The notes: generated from the sequence alone by a model not told the origin. Positions 33,001-46,045 are shown, counted from the stretch's first letter. The stretch: 64,000 nt of DNA from Oncomelania hupensis (GCA_036898135.1 CM072511.1:81735699-81799698); one strand, 5' to 3'. Made by a program: numbers and translations.

Positions 33001-34289
33001 TCTCGTCTAGGTTATGAGGTTAATGTGTTCTCATAACTTACTTACCTGCTCAAGAACGATCAAAATCATCCAAGACGTCCAAGAATCCACATTGTTGAAT
33101 GACGTGCGCAATCAGTGCGTGATTAACCTTGATACCTGAATGCTATCTGAGCCTGGTGCCAAATGGTCGGACTCGTTAGCGTGCCGTCTACGAAGCACGA
33201 GGAGAATGTAGCAAGAAAAAAAGGGGGGGGGGAGGGGGAAGGGAGTCACCGTCAAGGAAGGCCATGTCATACCTTCTAATTTTATAGGACTAAAAGGTGT
33301 ACCTTAACACAGGGTGCGATGAGGTCAAACGTCATTAAAGAAAGTAAATACAAGGGCTAAGAAGTTGACAGGTAAAAGAATTTGCAGGCTTTGAACTTTT
33401 TACTGGAACAAAAGTCAAAATGTTTTAATTTATTTCTTTTGTAATATGTATTCATGTATTTATTTTATCCGTTCTTATGTATCGCTTTTTCAGTTCAAGA
33501 GCTGCTGCAGGCGCTGGCCATTTTTTTTTAAAATCCAAAACAAAACATACTTTTTCTGGTACTGAAACCAGTGAGCAGGTTTTGCCCGCCAGATGACGCA
33601 ATAATGATGCCAGATTGCCTCAAGACTAATTTACGACTTTACCCCCCCCCCCCCCTCCCCCTCCTCTTTTCTCCCCCTTCTATTGTTAGTACTTGCCCTT
33701 ATTATTGATTATCACGAGACTGCTTTATTGGACACGTGGAACAAGTGTTGTTTGCTATTCCCACAGTTTCTGCTACTGCAGCACATTTCCTGCCGACCAC
33801 AATCACTGTGCGCAACCAACAGTTACCACAAAATTAATGACCTTGGGAAACTGCTAGGGAAGAATTTCTCAGGGTTAGTTCGAGCACAGGGGCGCCTTGA
33901 ACTAAGTAAAGTGGATCCTCTGTAGCAAAAGCGGTAGTAGAACCTCGAGAACATAGCGGTAGTAAATAACACTGTGTGTATAGGTTAATGTAACTAACAC
34001 TGTGTGTATAGGTTAATGTCCCTATGGGTTGGAGTCTTGAACTCTTCGTGTAGGAAAAAAATGTGTCCAAATAATGACCTGTAGAGTGTTGAGCACTCGT
34101 TTCCCATGCCAAAGGTTGTGGGTTCCATCCCTGCAGAAAAACGAAATATGTTAACTTAAGTACAAAACCTTTGAGATCACCAGGGTTTTTCTTCCAGGTA
34201 TATTCTGGTTCAATCCCTCCCTTTTATATTAAAAAAAAATCTGATTAGTAAATGGGTTCGATTGGTTGGTTCAGTTGGATAGTTGGGTG
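33001..34289. other. unassigned with small repeats
   Basis: Holds a SINE-V tail fragment (33475-33525, minus: CCAGCGCCTGCAGCAGCTCT, TGAACTGAAAAAGCG), poly(C) at 33641-33660, and a 25-bp tandem pair around AACACTGTGTGTATAGGTTA at 33967-34017. Confidence 0.5.
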
Positions 34290-34362
34290 ATTTAAACAAA
34301 CAAACAAACAAACAAACAAACAAACACACACACACCGACACGCACACACACACACACACACC
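34290..34362. repeat. (ACAA)n and (CA)n microsatellite
   Basis: (AAAC)n followed by (CA)n. Confidence 0.97.
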
Positions 34363-34407
34363 TACAACCACATTCTAATTTACCTCATATTATGGGGTAA
34401 CACATCT

Positions 34408-34442
34408 GATAAGATAAGATAAGATAAGATAAGATAAGATTG
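34408..34442. repeat. (GATAA)n, outer half of a LINE tail
   Basis: About six GATAA units; the other half is at 35019-35042 across repeat D copy 5. Confidence 0.9.
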
Positions 34443-35017
34443 ATTGATTGATTGATTGTTGCTTTATGTCCAGCGGACTCTTCCGAGCCAAATCAGGACC
34501 GGACAACCCCCGATCCGCATAAAAGATCTGCTGAAACAACCCTAGTGGGAAAATTTAATGCCCTCCACCAGCCAGTCACTTTACAATAAAGACATCCAAC
34601 GCAGGGGACGGCTGAGGCTTTACCCCAACTACTCGAACCCCCGGTTACAAAAACAAAATAGAATACAAACATCATTATAAATTATCAACAAAACATATAC
34701 ATATAAAATGCCTATAGTGCTAAATAATAACATCATAGGAAGCCCTAGTGACCACCCGGCAGAAAGCGTCCAACACTCCCAAGCTGATTCAACAGACCTC
34801 ATACACAAACAAGGAGTCTTGTCCAGGAAGAGTTTTCAAGAAAAAAGGTAGGTCATTGATCTAGCGAAGAAGAAGATAGTATAGCAGAGTGATAGGACAG
34901 AGCAGGAATGGGAAAAAGTAAATGAGGAAGACAGCGACAGTGGGAATTTAAAGCACTAAATTTCCAGAAAGTGGGGATACTATTTATACTGAAACCCCCG
35001 GCACCCCAACGGGGGCG
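34443..35017 (-). mobile_element. repeat D copy 5, inserted in a (GATAA)n LINE tail
   Basis: Full-length minus-strand copy with a (TGAT)n tail, ending GGCACCCCAACGGGGGC. GATAA units stand on both sides, so the target was a microsatellite. Contains the recurrent 60-codon frame (34493-34675, minus). Confidence 0.88.
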
Positions 35018-35540
35018 ATAAGATAAGATAAGATAAGATAGATTTATTATCCATATGTCAAATTAATACAATTTGTACACCAATTTGCCTTGGTCAGCGA
35101 GCATGCATACAGTACTGGCACATTCACACATCTATTCTCAACACACATCACATTGTAACATTAAAACCAAAAATGTTTACATGAAATAGATAAGTTAACA
35201 GTAAACAGCAAAATTCACAGCCTGCACTATAAAAGATAAAACTATAAAATTCACAGCATGCACTATAAAAGATGTAAAATAGTTTACTTTGATGACTGTG
35301 CAACTCCAGTCATTCCATTTACACTTAGCACTCAACTCCAGTCATTCCGTTTACATTTAACACTCTTATTGCACTTGGAAACAAGCTGCTATTCATTATT
35401 TTTTGTCCTTGCTTTAAGTGATCGAAGTCTCCTACTAGAGGGCAGGAGGTCAAACAGATGGTTACCCGAGTGCGAGGGGTCTTTGATTATGGCTGTGGCC
35501 TTGCAAATTATTCGCTCTTCAAAAAGTTTGTATAATTTTG
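35018..35540 (-). pseudogene. LINE ORF2 C-terminus with (TTATC)n tail
   Basis: The minus strand encodes KATAIIKDPSHSGNHLFDLL then PSSRRLRSLKART, and after a one-base frameshift near 35390 SLFPSAIRVLNVNGMTG. This is the 'HPLF.LLPSG+R.RS......N.FFP.AI..+N' C-terminal signature of many invertebrate LINEs. AT-rich 3' UTR and a (TTATC)n tail follow at 35042-35018. A LINE distinct from the (GGATA)n family. Confidence 0.75.
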
Positions 35541-35559
35541 TCAAACACAACATTATGAG

Positions 35560-36541
35560 ATACTCACTTAAAGTAAAATACTGGATTAATGGGTAATAAC
35601 AGCAAATTAAAAACTAATGTCAAAAAGTATACTAATACTGTAGAATGTGTGCATAAAGTATTAGTAATAAAAAACATTCTTATAAAAAACTTTAAAACGT
35701 TGTGAGCTAATATATAAATTTATCCCATAATTTCAGGTAAACCGGTTTGGGTGAACCAAGAACATTTAACTGGTTTTATGGGGTACCGTAGGTTTTTGCA
35801 GCATTGGAAAGAAAATGAACTCTGTACACTCTTCGTATTGTGGGATAACGGGGAAAAGTACCCCATAAGAAAAGATACCCACAAAGCTGGATTAAGTCCA
35901 GTGTATAACTACATATCGTAAGGTAACCCAACCCACACACACACACACCCACACACACCCACACACAAAACACACACACCTACATAACATCAATACTAGA
36001 AACAATGGTGGTGAAGGGGGGGGGTAGCATTAAGAGAGTTTGCGGGATTGGGTTGCATTCAAAGAGTGTGAAGGAGGATGGGAAGGGGGGGGTCCAGTAT
36101 ATCAGTATATTAGGGGTGAGCAATGAGGGGAGGGAAAGATTTCCCCGGACACTGATTGGAGATGTCCATCAAGCGCGTGCAAGGGTGGACACTACCATAC
36201 TGGATACCCGTTTGGCAAGACACTACCCGCGGATCCTGTTAATCGCGTAGAATGGACGGTGAGCTTTATCAAGGTGATCGACGAATGTGCATGGGAATCG
36301 AATCAGTGCCAAAGAAAAAACAACACACACACACACACGCACAAACACACACAAATATACACACACATGCACACACACAAATATATACACGCACACACGC
36401 ACACAAACACACAAACACCAGTCTAACAAAAATGTTAACGGTTAGACCTACACAGCTCTTTATTAAAATCGGGGGAAGGTAAAGTAGCGAGCAAGAAAGC
36501 GAATGTCACAGCCCTCATACAGCTGACCCTGAGAATAATGG

Positions 36542-36543
<2 letters not shown>
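35560..36543. other. unassigned with (CA)n tracts
   Basis: (CA)n at 35933-35978 and 36324-36418, G-runs at 36017-36024 and 36086-36092. No gene recognised. Confidence 0.4.

Positions 36544-36605
<62 letters not shown>
36544..36605. repeat. (CT)n microsatellite
   Basis: About 31 pure units. Confidence 0.99.
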
Positions 36606-36609
<4 letters not shown>

Positions 36610-36610
<1 letters not shown>

Positions 36611-38300
36611 GCTTCTTAATGTATGTGTAAATGTACTACCTGATTATTTTAATTCATATACATTGGGTTGTTTGTTATGTTTTGCGTAATTGCAACATCA
36701 ATATTGATTGTCATATTATCTGTTTTGTATGCTGCATAACAGTTCTTATAGTTATTTGTTTTGTCGTGTTATTATCGTTATTTGTCTTGTTCCGTATCCT
36801 CGTTGTGAATAAAAAAAATGTCTGAGTGTGAGTCTGACGACTCGGTTTTCTAAACCTGCGGTGATAGGGTTCCAAAGCCTGTTATAGAGGACGGAATGTG
36901 ATGGAGAGAAAATAAATTGAAGCTTATTAAGTTTGCAAATAGTGTAATTAGAACACATGCTTTTGTTTTGGTAGTGTTGCTTCGTCATCTTAAATTGTTC
37001 AAGACTGTCGCTATATGGGTATAAGGGCAGGCGTGTATTATCACGTGCCGTGCGAGTTCTGCAGTGAACCATGGGCGCACTCAGTGAGAGGTTCCAAGTA
37101 AATAAAACTGCTGTACTGAGCCGAATTGGTCAGTCACAGAGAGGAATTGTAACAGCGAAGTACTCTAGTGCCAGCAGATGTTTCAAGGGCGGGGTGGGAG
37201 TGGGGGTTGGGGAGGGTGGAGAGGAGGGCAGAGGTGAGGAGGCATGGGGGGTGGGAGGTGGTGGAGAGAAGGGATTGTGCGGGCGTTATGACAGTATATT
37301 TTCCGCCTATTCAGTGTGTCGTCTGTGAAGGTCCTGTGAGTCGGTTCCAGTCGTCCTGAAGCCGATATCCTGTACGGAAAGAAGAGAGCTGCATGCATAG
37401 CCGTGACCACTCGGACCTCTCTTGTTCTGTGTTGTCTGGTCCGGACCGATGATAAACCACGGGTAGCGTAAGTATTCTGCAAGCGATCCCTAGCTGGTCA
37501 TTTTGTTCGGCTGCAAGAAAATTTGTATAACATGTATATTATGACTGAGAAGAAATATCAGTGATAACAGTATGCTTTTGTATGCGGAGAAAGAAAGAAA
37601 TAGATATGTGATAATTATTATTCAACGTTCGTGAAGGGAAGTAATTTATGCATGACAAGTTGGGATTCTTTGCTAACGTTGTAAAAAGAAGTAAAATATA
37701 AATAAAAAATATTATTTTGCCGATGATTAACAAAAGATTTATAATTCATAAATGGAATTTGATCAGTTGTTCTAAATGGAAATAATCCATAAATTACAAT
37801 TAAATTGTTTCTAATTATAATAAAGGGAAATAATTTGGTGAATTCATTCTTTTCAAGTTATGATAAAGGGAGGTAATTTTTGTCTGAGCTTCATAATGAA
37901 TGGAAACCGAAGAGGGTAGTAACGTGCACTAAGATGAAGAAGAGCCTGTGGGATTTCCCATATGTTGTTTGGTTAATAATGCTATAATTTATGGTGTGTA
38001 TGTCTGAGTGTACGGGTACTGACATCTCCACAGCACTGTACCACCTTTCCTGTGTGTGTCGTGACGTGGGGCTTGACCGTAACAACACGGGAGCCCTCTG
38101 GACAACCTGGCATCTCAACTGATTTGAGCAGCTGAGGAAGCAGGCTGGTCGCTGACTGTCATAAAGCGGGACTCTTGTTTAGAACGTCCTTAACGGAACA
38201 GTTATATTCCTTATTCCCTTGTGAACTTGCTCAAATGAACTGTTAAAAAAAAGGTCAGTTGCCAGTTTTAAAAAGCCACGTGTACAATTAGTTTAAGGAG
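36610..38300. other. long stretch without recognised genes
   Basis: Words GGGAAGTAAT, GGGAAATAAT and GGGAGGTAAT recur at about 37636, 37826 and 37868 (also 50983). G-rich tract at 37190-37275. No supported feature. Confidence 0.4.
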
Positions 38301-38306
38301 TGGCAT

Positions 38307-38465
<159 letters not shown>

Positions 38466-38479
38466 TAGATATTCAAGTA

Positions 38480-39249
38480 TATTGTACAATTTGTAGCCTC
38501 TGATACATATAGGAAAAACGTTAAAAACGTTATGTTGTTTACAATGTTATTAAGCATTGTGTATAGTTACTATCTTGCACAAATAAGTAGTTAAATAATG
38601 AACAATTCTACAGCCACTTGTGAAGTTGTATAGGCTGTAAGTAGGAAGACTTTAAAGAAAATCGTTTTCTTATTTATTTTTATTTGTTCACCAGTTTTGT
38701 TTTTATTATAGTTAAGTGTAATTGTGGGTATATGGGTGGATTAGTTATATAAATATGTAGGTTAGCTAGTGTTTGTGTGAATAAAAACTGTTGTAATTGT
38801 GCCCTCTGGTGTTTTATGTGTAAGTTATTGGTGCGACTGTTTCTCCTGTGATAAGCACGCATTTGTGTACCCGCTGTTGAGGTAGTGGGTGTGACACACA
38901 CACACACACACTCTCTCTCTGTCTCTCCCCCTCTCCCCCCCCCAATGACCACAGCAACGCAAACTTGGGTATAGAGACACTCATGTCACAGTCCGGTGGG
39001 TCAGATAACTGGTCAGATGTTTAGAAGATATAAATCAAGGTCACGAGAAGACGGACCTCCACATTTTATTCCGTGGTCTAGTCACGTGACCCAAAGCCGC
39101 TTGCTGTCGCGTGTTTATTATACGCGCACGTGCAGAGTAAAACAATGATTTAAGCTGCGCATGTTCTCGCGTTAGCTGGTGCATATCCGCCCAATGTTTT
39201 TGCTGTTGTTGTAACTGTTGTTGTCTGCGACGTCGTTAATGCTGTTGAG
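38480..39249. other. unassigned
   Basis: Short (CA)n/(CT)n at 38895-38942. Nothing else recognised. Confidence 0.4.
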
Positions 39250-39480
39250 GATGAAATACTACTATTAATAATACTGGACGCACTTTTTCCCCAAGTCAAC
39301 AATCAGGCTCAAAGCTCGGCGATCTGTACGCGCTCACATGTTCCACACACTCTCTCACAAACATAACAACCATCTATCACTCAAACATGTGATGTAAAGG
39401 CAGGGAGATCGCTATTAGAAGACGGAGTGGAAGTCGAATTTTTATTTTCGAAATTTTAGATTGACCATTCTTGAAGGGAG
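39250..39480 (-). mobile_element. SINE-C copy
   Basis: Carries CAGGCTCAAAGCTCGGCGAT, CTGTACGCGCTCACATGTTC, CACTCAAACATGTGATGTAA and AGGCAGGGAGATCGCTATTA in the order of the 60.1-60.4 kb copy. On the minus strand the 3' end is CGGGCTTTGAGCCTGATT-like with a short (ATT) tail. Confidence 0.75.
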
Positions 39481-39773
39481 GGAGAATGGAAACCGGAGTA
39501 CTCGGAAAAAACCCTCGGTGACCTCAGTAGTCTCGTACCTAAGTTACATAAGTTCGCCCCTTGCTTGAAATGTGAGGGTTAATATTTTGAACAGAATTCA
39601 GTAAATGGTGAGTTTGTGACTCTCTGATGTTTTCTTTTTCTATTTCTTTTCATTGTTTTGTTTATTTGTTTATTTGTTAATTTATTTATGTATTTACCCA
39701 CCGATAAGAAGACTGTTTATTAAATTGGACCAAGCACCATACTGCTAGGCATGTCTTAGTTTGACTGCTTGAT

Positions 39774-39823
39774 GAGCCTTACTATTACAACTATTACTAC
39801 AATTACTACTACTGCTACTACTG

Positions 39824-39895
<72 letters not shown>

Positions 39896-39897
39896 TT
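39774..39897. repeat. (ACT)n microsatellite
   Basis: About 25 pure units after an imperfect start. Confidence 0.98.
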
Positions 39898-40204
39898 TAT
39901 ATTGCTGCTACTTCTCCTTCTCGTCCTCGTCCTTCTTCTTTGAATTCCCCTTTCTACTTCTTCTTTCTCTTAATCGTTCGTTAAGAAAAAAGTATTTATG
40001 GATTTGTCAGTTCCTCTACCTTCCTCATGAGTAAACAAACTTTAAAGCGATGGATCGACCTTTGTAACCTGCAGCGCAATAATTCCCATTATTGATGTCC
40101 AGGATTCATCACACATATCCAAATCTCTCATTGTATTCTAACAAAGTTTGACAAGTGACATGCGCTTTTTTTGTGCTAACTCCTGCCTTTGTTAAATCCT
40201 AAAG

Positions 40205-40800
40205 GCCCGGCCACATTGACCTGTAGCAGCCGGCCACACTTGTGTCACGCTTATGAATTCCTTACGTATTTCCTTGCGTACTGGCTAACGTAAAATTTCA
40301 CAAGGATAGCTCATGTTTGATTTCTACTGCAAAAAATATATAAGCTGGGCTTACGAGGACCAATAAGAAGCGAGAGTGTGACGTCATAAGTTTAGAAGTC
40401 AACCTAACTCCTCAATTGTACACGCAGCACAGATTGTCTGCTTCACACGACTTGGCGAGCTGAGGAAGTTGAATTCACTTGCTGCGTGTCGTTCTTAAGT
40501 AAAGTTGTTTCATATTATAGTCAAATCGCGAAAGAGTACATTACAACGTAATGAAAAGGTGCCTTGTCGTAGTGAAATTACACATCTACACACGGTTACA
40601 AGTTCGAATCAGGCCGTGATAAACATGGCGCCACTGCCTCCGACCCAATGCATACGCCGTAAAACGTAAGCCAATGTGGCCACTACTTAAATTCATAAGG
40701 TGTTGCCACCCGTCAAAATTCCGGTCAGTGAAAAATCTCATAACTCAATGCATAAGCCGTATAACATAAGCCATGTGTGGCTACTTCTTAAGGGAGACTA
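40205..40800. mobile_element. candidate TIR element (PIF/Harbinger-like?)
   Basis: GGCCCGGCCACATTGACC at 40204 and, inverted, GTAAGCCAATGTGGCCACTA at 40669 form imperfect terminal repeats around GGCCACATTG. A second 45-bp near-copy of the right end (GCATAAGCCGTATAACATAA, GCCATGTGTGGC) lies at 40747-40792. No clear TSD or transposase. Weak call. Confidence 0.4.
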
Positions 40801-41743
40801 CCCATTCACGCAAACTGCTGTCCCTGATCTGACGAAAGCTACACCTCGCTGAAAATTTATTTTGTTTAAGTATACACACAACCCTTCACTTCACCATGCT
40901 ATCTTCTCCACCCTACCCTGAGCAGCCATATCATATCTGTCATGCACACGACACTGGACAAAAGCTAGCACCACATAATCCTCGGTGGATCAATTTTTGA
41001 CGGGGGGCAATTTCGCACATTTTAGGAACAAAGCGGAATGAAGAGAAAATGCATATTAATCTAACCTGCAAGCATCTCACTAACGGCAGAGACCTGATCC
41101 ACGCTAGCAGCATATGCTGCCCAGCAGCCTGATGATTATACCCTGATTACCCACTCCCACCCTTCTAAATTACATCAATTTGATGCCGTACAATGTAGAC
41201 TTATTAGAACTGAAAACATTAGTTTCGGAGAACATAAAATACAATGCGTTTTAAACCTCGCAAGTATCCTCCCCTTTCCTCCATTCTCTGCATCGCATCT
41301 TAAAAGCCTGAGATTAAAGTCATTACTTCATAGTCTTTCTCATTATTACTAAGTTTGAAAACGGGCAGCTTACTGTCTTATTCCAAATCTGTGTAGCTGT
41401 TGAAAATTGCTAACAAATACAAAATACAGGAAAAGTACTACTGGAACGTGATTGTCTATGTTTTCAGCGTACGATAAAACTGGCTTGCAATGTTGACTAG
41501 TAGTGTGTATCTTTTATACAGCACTGCAGCTCTGAGTTCTGATATTACACAAATATGAAATTTGTTTTAAAAATTATATTCATGCATACTGTTAGAACTT
41601 AAGCGTTAGAACTGGAGGCGAGCTTTGTGGATATCATGAAAATGCATGCCGAATCTTGGTATTTTTGTCACTAACACGATTCTTGTTTGCTAAAATACAT
41701 TACAAAAGGCTGGAACTGAACGTATAGTTTCCGATTACGTTAC
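40801..41743. other. unassigned
   Basis: A short frame near 41170-41345 (LHQFDAVQCRLIR...) vaguely recalls LINE thumb sequence but is not convincing. No other feature. Confidence 0.35.
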
Positions 41744-42552
41744 TGTGACGGTGGGTCTATTGTTGCTGGGCTCTGCCCACTCGTCTATCGTCTGCGGATA
41801 TCGGCTAGTGTAATCACCCTACGACCAATCTTAATACATTTATATGTTTAGATCGGTCTGTGTGCGGATAGGGTTATAGAGATAGGGAGAAAATGGTACA
41901 AAATTCACTGACACACTAGCTCTCGCATGGCTATGAAACATAGGTAGTCCAGCCACTTGTCAACAGTAAATATCACTCATTTATTTCCTCTACTCTATAC
42001 AAAATCTTTTAATCTCTACACTAACTTAAATGTCCAAATGTCACTTCGAGTAGTTCTCTCCTTGATGGGTCTATGCAGCTACTGTTCTCAATATTTGTTA
42101 CTGTCTCATCATTGGGCTATGAGTTTCTTCTGTCTTATTATTCGTTTTTCTTGACGAGTAGACTACGCAGATCAGTGTTTGTGCACGGTTTCGGAGGACT
42201 CAACTTTATAGTCTTTATAGTCTTATAGTCGATGTGCGGTGTTGTTGTCTCTTCTTCTTGGTAGTTTGCTACTGACCTAGTGGAGCCCAATGCTCTCGCT
42301 GCTCAAGGTTGCAGGCCACGTGTCAAGGTTGCCTCTCTGTGGGATTTCTTCCCTGCCGTGGACCAAGACGCCTGCTTCTCTGCAAAATATGAGACGAACT
42401 TCTGCAACGCCTTGTATACAAAAGTTGTGCAGAGCGTCTTACTGTTGGCAGAAACAGCCCTCAGTGAGATCGCATCCACTTAAACAAATAAGGGACGACC
42501 AATTCTTCTAAGTCCGTGGTCCACTGGAATCTCCAACATAATTGGAGATTCC

Positions 42553-42555
<3 letters not shown>

Positions 42556-42648
<93 letters not shown>
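42556..42648. repeat. (TA)n microsatellite
   Basis: About 46 units inside repeat A copy 3. Confidence 0.99.
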
Positions 42649-42651
<3 letters not shown>

Positions 42652-42712
42652 GGCTAAAGTAAACACTTGGAGAAGTAATTAACAATATACACATTCTGCT
42701 TCAAACCTCCAA

Positions 42713-42983
42713 GTCTGCTAGTCAGCGACTTAACTTACATAAATCAAAGCAGGCTGAACGTTGGAGGTTTGAAGCCTTAGTGCTGGGTTGACCTAGCCTC
42801 GCGCGACAGTTACAATGAAGGTCCACTTGCAAGCGCTTTACAGCATGGCAAAACACCTGCATTCTAACTAAGCTATAATTATTTGCTTCGGTATCGCTCA
42901 TTGAATATTAATTTGTTTTGATTTGGTCAGAAATTGCTTGCTGGATAAGAATTAACAAGACAAAATCGCCATCAGTATTTTAT
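42713..42983. repeat. 270-bp direct repeat, left copy
   Basis: From GTCTGCTAGTCAGCGACTTA to ATCGCCATCAGTATTTTATT; nearly identical to 43462-43734 (one visible change, ACATAAATCAAAG versus ACATAGGTCAAAG). The left copy interrupts repeat A relative to copy 2. Confidence 0.95.
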
Positions 42984-43461
42984 TTGTACAGCCACTGGTC
43001 TGCAATAATACACATAGGTGAAACAACAGTTGGACAGTAGAGCCTACCTCGTGGTGCCGAAACCAGTCGCGTGTCCGCCACGTGGTCAAGCAAAGTTTGA
43101 CTAACATTCACAATTCTCAAACATGGCAAAACTTCACAAACATAATACAGCAATAATATCAATAAATCGCGATGAAACATACGATTGTTCATTTACCTTC
43201 TTGACAATGTCTGGCTCTGGCTATACTGCGACGAATGATTTTCACCCGTCACCTGCTTCGTCTTTCTAAGAGAGATTTTCTACCGTGCTGTTCTGATCAA
43301 GACTAACTATCCTCCCGCTGGGGTCTACTATCGTGCGAGACTCCAAGAATCGTAACGCCACGTAGTGGGGGTTGCGGGTGATTGGTCAGCTGGATGAGGT
43401 CACGGCTTATCTTAGTGAAACTGTAGCCTACACATGCTGAGAACAACCTAACTTCAGTCGT

Positions 43462-43734
43462 CTGCTAGTCAGCGACTTAACTTACATAGGTCAAAGCAGG
43501 CTGAACGTTGGAGGTTTGAAGCCTTAGTGCTGGGTTGACCTAGCCTCGCGCGACAGTTACAATGAAGGTCCACTTGCAAGCGCTTTACAGCATGGCAAAA
43601 CACCTGCATTCTAACTAAGCTATAATTATTTGCTTCGGTATCGCTCATTGAATATTAATTTGTTTTGATTTGGTCAGAAATTGCTTGCTGGATAAGAATT
43701 AACAAGACAAAATCGCCATCAGTATTTTATTTAA
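43462..43734. repeat. 270-bp direct repeat, right copy
   Basis: Directly abuts the end of repeat A copy 3 (CAGTCGTCTGCT). See left copy. Confidence 0.95.
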
Positions 43735-43739
43735 CGATT

Positions 43740-44262
43740 ATTGGCACATTCAAGTGATAATAGATATTAAAATCGTGAAATGTAAAAGATACGTTGTTTA
43801 TTAACAAGGAGTGAGTGTGGTTATACTGAGTACTGAGTGTGTGTACACAAGGTCCAACGAAACTATCAGACTTTAAAAAACTAGGCATGCTATGCCTTAA
43901 ACAGGCACGGGCCCCAACACTAGGCTTTGGTACGCCTTTGACTTGCGTTTGTGTGATGGATTTTTAATTATCATAATATTCTCCCTCTCCTCTGATAAGC
44001 GGAGATAAGAGGCAGATGCGAACAACTAAGATATGAACATTAATATTGAAAGAACGATACACTGTAGGCTCAGCAACCTAACACACAGTATCGATTTCAA
44101 TCAAGAGTTTCTTAATCTTTTCTGTTACAGCAAAATTTGGTCCTAGATCCTCTTTGTTTGGACAAGGCAAAACCCAGTTGTTATTTTGTAATTTAAATTT
44201 CCATTCGATGTTATAGTTCAATGAAAATGTTGTAATATTGCACAGAAGAAGAAGAAAAATAA

Positions 44263-44297
<35 letters not shown>

Positions 44298-44389
44298 AGA
44301 AGAAGGAGGAGGAGGAGGCCTCAATCTTCCCCCTCCCATCTCTCCCCTCCCCTCTCCCAACGTTGACCAGCGCTCCTCTCCATCCTACC
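43740..44389. other. unassigned with (GAA)n
   Basis: (GAA)n/(GGA)n at 44244-44318 followed by a C/T-rich stretch. No gene recognised. Confidence 0.5.
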
Positions 44390-44560
44390 TCGATCTCCCT
44401 GCCTTTACACCACCTGTTTGAGTGATGGATGTGTATTTGTTGTGTGTGTGTGTGTGTGAGGGTGGATGAGACATGTGAGCGTGTACATGTATGTTGGTAC
44501 AGATCGCCGCGCTTTGAGCCTGATTGATTTGGGGAAAGGCGCGTATATAGGCCTAGCATC

Positions 44561-44630
<70 letters not shown>

Positions 44631-44636
44631 GTTATT
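44390..44636 (+). mobile_element. SINE-C copy with (ATT)n tail
   Basis: ATCTCCCTGCCTTTACACCA, GTTTGAGTGATGGATGTGTA, ACAGATCGCCGCGCTTTGAG, CCTGATTGATTTGGGGAAAG, then GCGCGTATATAGG...ATCC and (ATT)n from 44563. The end type (GCGCTTTGAG..., then a CGCGTATATA piece, then a trinucleotide tail) resembles SINE tails shared with L2/V-type LINE 3' ends. Confidence 0.85.
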
Positions 44637-44714
44637 ACCTCTCTCTCTGGTTCTCTGACTCTCTCGCTCTCTCTCTTACACACACACTCACACGCACACA
44701 CACACACACACACA

Positions 44715-44755
<41 letters not shown>

Positions 44756-44760
44756 AGAGA
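44563..44760. repeat. (ATT)n then (CT)n/(CA)n compound microsatellite
   Basis: (ATT)n 44563-44636, CT-rich 44637-44676, (CA)n 44677-44752. Confidence 0.98.
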
Positions 44761-45849
44761 CGCGTCTTGCATTTGAAACCACCATGGGTGCCATTTGTTA
44801 GGATCTGCTGTAGCCCTCATTGATACGAATCTGCAAGTCGTGCTCCTAAGCACAGAAACTGGACAAATCAATCTTTAGTTCTGTAGCCCAGGTATCACAT
44901 CGCAGCAACTTCTTGTCGCCTACAGCGACATGATTTTCTGCCTTGTAAGGCGCTAAGGGCCTCGTCTTCTTCACAGATATAATGAATGTTGGTCTATTCT
45001 CACCAATTATGGAGCATAGTGAAACAACTTCTAAGTAATTTTACACCACTACGTGGACGATGCTACTACGGTCTTTCGTCTCTTTGCATTCAAACGGACG
45101 AGATGCATGGTATATTCACAATTTTCAGGCTGGGAAGCGACTTCTAATTGGTTTGGTCACCAAGCGACATGAAATGCGACAGAAGCAGAAGTGGAAATGC
45201 ATTAAACTTAATGAGTACTTGTAGCAATTAGAGCAGGGGGCCATTATCAGAACCCCCAAACTTTGGACGCGGGATAGGATAGAGGGAGAAGGGAGGTAGG
45301 GGCAGAGAGAGGAAGGTATAGAAGAGGGCATGGGAAAGGGTAGGAAGAAGGCGATGTGGTAAGGGAGATAATTCAGTGTTCCTAGAATCTTATCATTACT
45401 TGATGTGGGCTCAAAACAATAGGACGGTTCTGTTTTGGCTTTTTCCCATAACATGCCTTTTGAGACTGTGTTTCGATGGTAGAATTTCATGAGAATTTTT
45501 TTTACAAAGAAGTAAACATACTTACAAAATAAATTAAAATACATAAATATTTTTAACATAAATAAATTTAAAAAAATCTTTCATTTTCATTGCTTTCATA
45601 ATAAATCTCAACAAATCCGACCCCGCTGTCACAGATTTTTGGATTTAAAAAAAGCATACTTCTCACCCATCCCTGTAAACTTAGGACTGCTTTCTCTATG
45701 AAAGCACAGCAGCCATAGTTAGAGCAGGGCTACACAGAACAAAAGGGATTAGGAATAGGATGCACCACCCCTTGCTTGTGCCTAAACGCAGCCACCACTA
45801 TTGAAATCGTGATAAAACAGTATAAAAATCCGGATTTTCTGAACTTCAA
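44761..45849. other. unassigned
   Basis: Short open frames only; no domain or repeat recognised. Confidence 0.4.
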
Positions 45850-45995
45850 CTACAAATTAATGTTTGAGTGATAGGTGTGCATTTGTTATGCATGTAACAG
45901 AATGTGGAACATTGTCAGCGTGTGTGTTGTTGATACAGATCGCCGCTCTTTGACGCTGGTTGGTGAATTTGGGAAATCGCGCGCACATTGCATCC

Positions 45996-46045
<50 letters not shown>

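Larger units (their letters stand above)
41744..43455 (-). repeat. repeat A copy 3 (LTR-like) with insertions
   Basis: Starts TGTGACGGTGGGTCTATTGT, the reverse complement of the copy 2 end, and follows copy 2 inverted through TTATTTCCTCTACTCTATAC, GAGACGAACTTCTGCAACGC, GACCAATTCTTC, CATGGCAAAACTTCACAAAC and CGCGATGAAACAT. Interrupted by a (TA)n tract (42556-42648) and by a 270-bp segment (42713-42983) that also lies beyond its far end. Confidence 0.65.

Noticed and set aside
41170..41345. LINE thumb-like peptide (FDAVQCRLIR...)
   Set aside because: Too short and weak; no second motif, tail or TSD.
42556..42648. Terminal structure of a transposon
   Set aside because: Simple (TA)n; palindromic only because the dinucleotide is.
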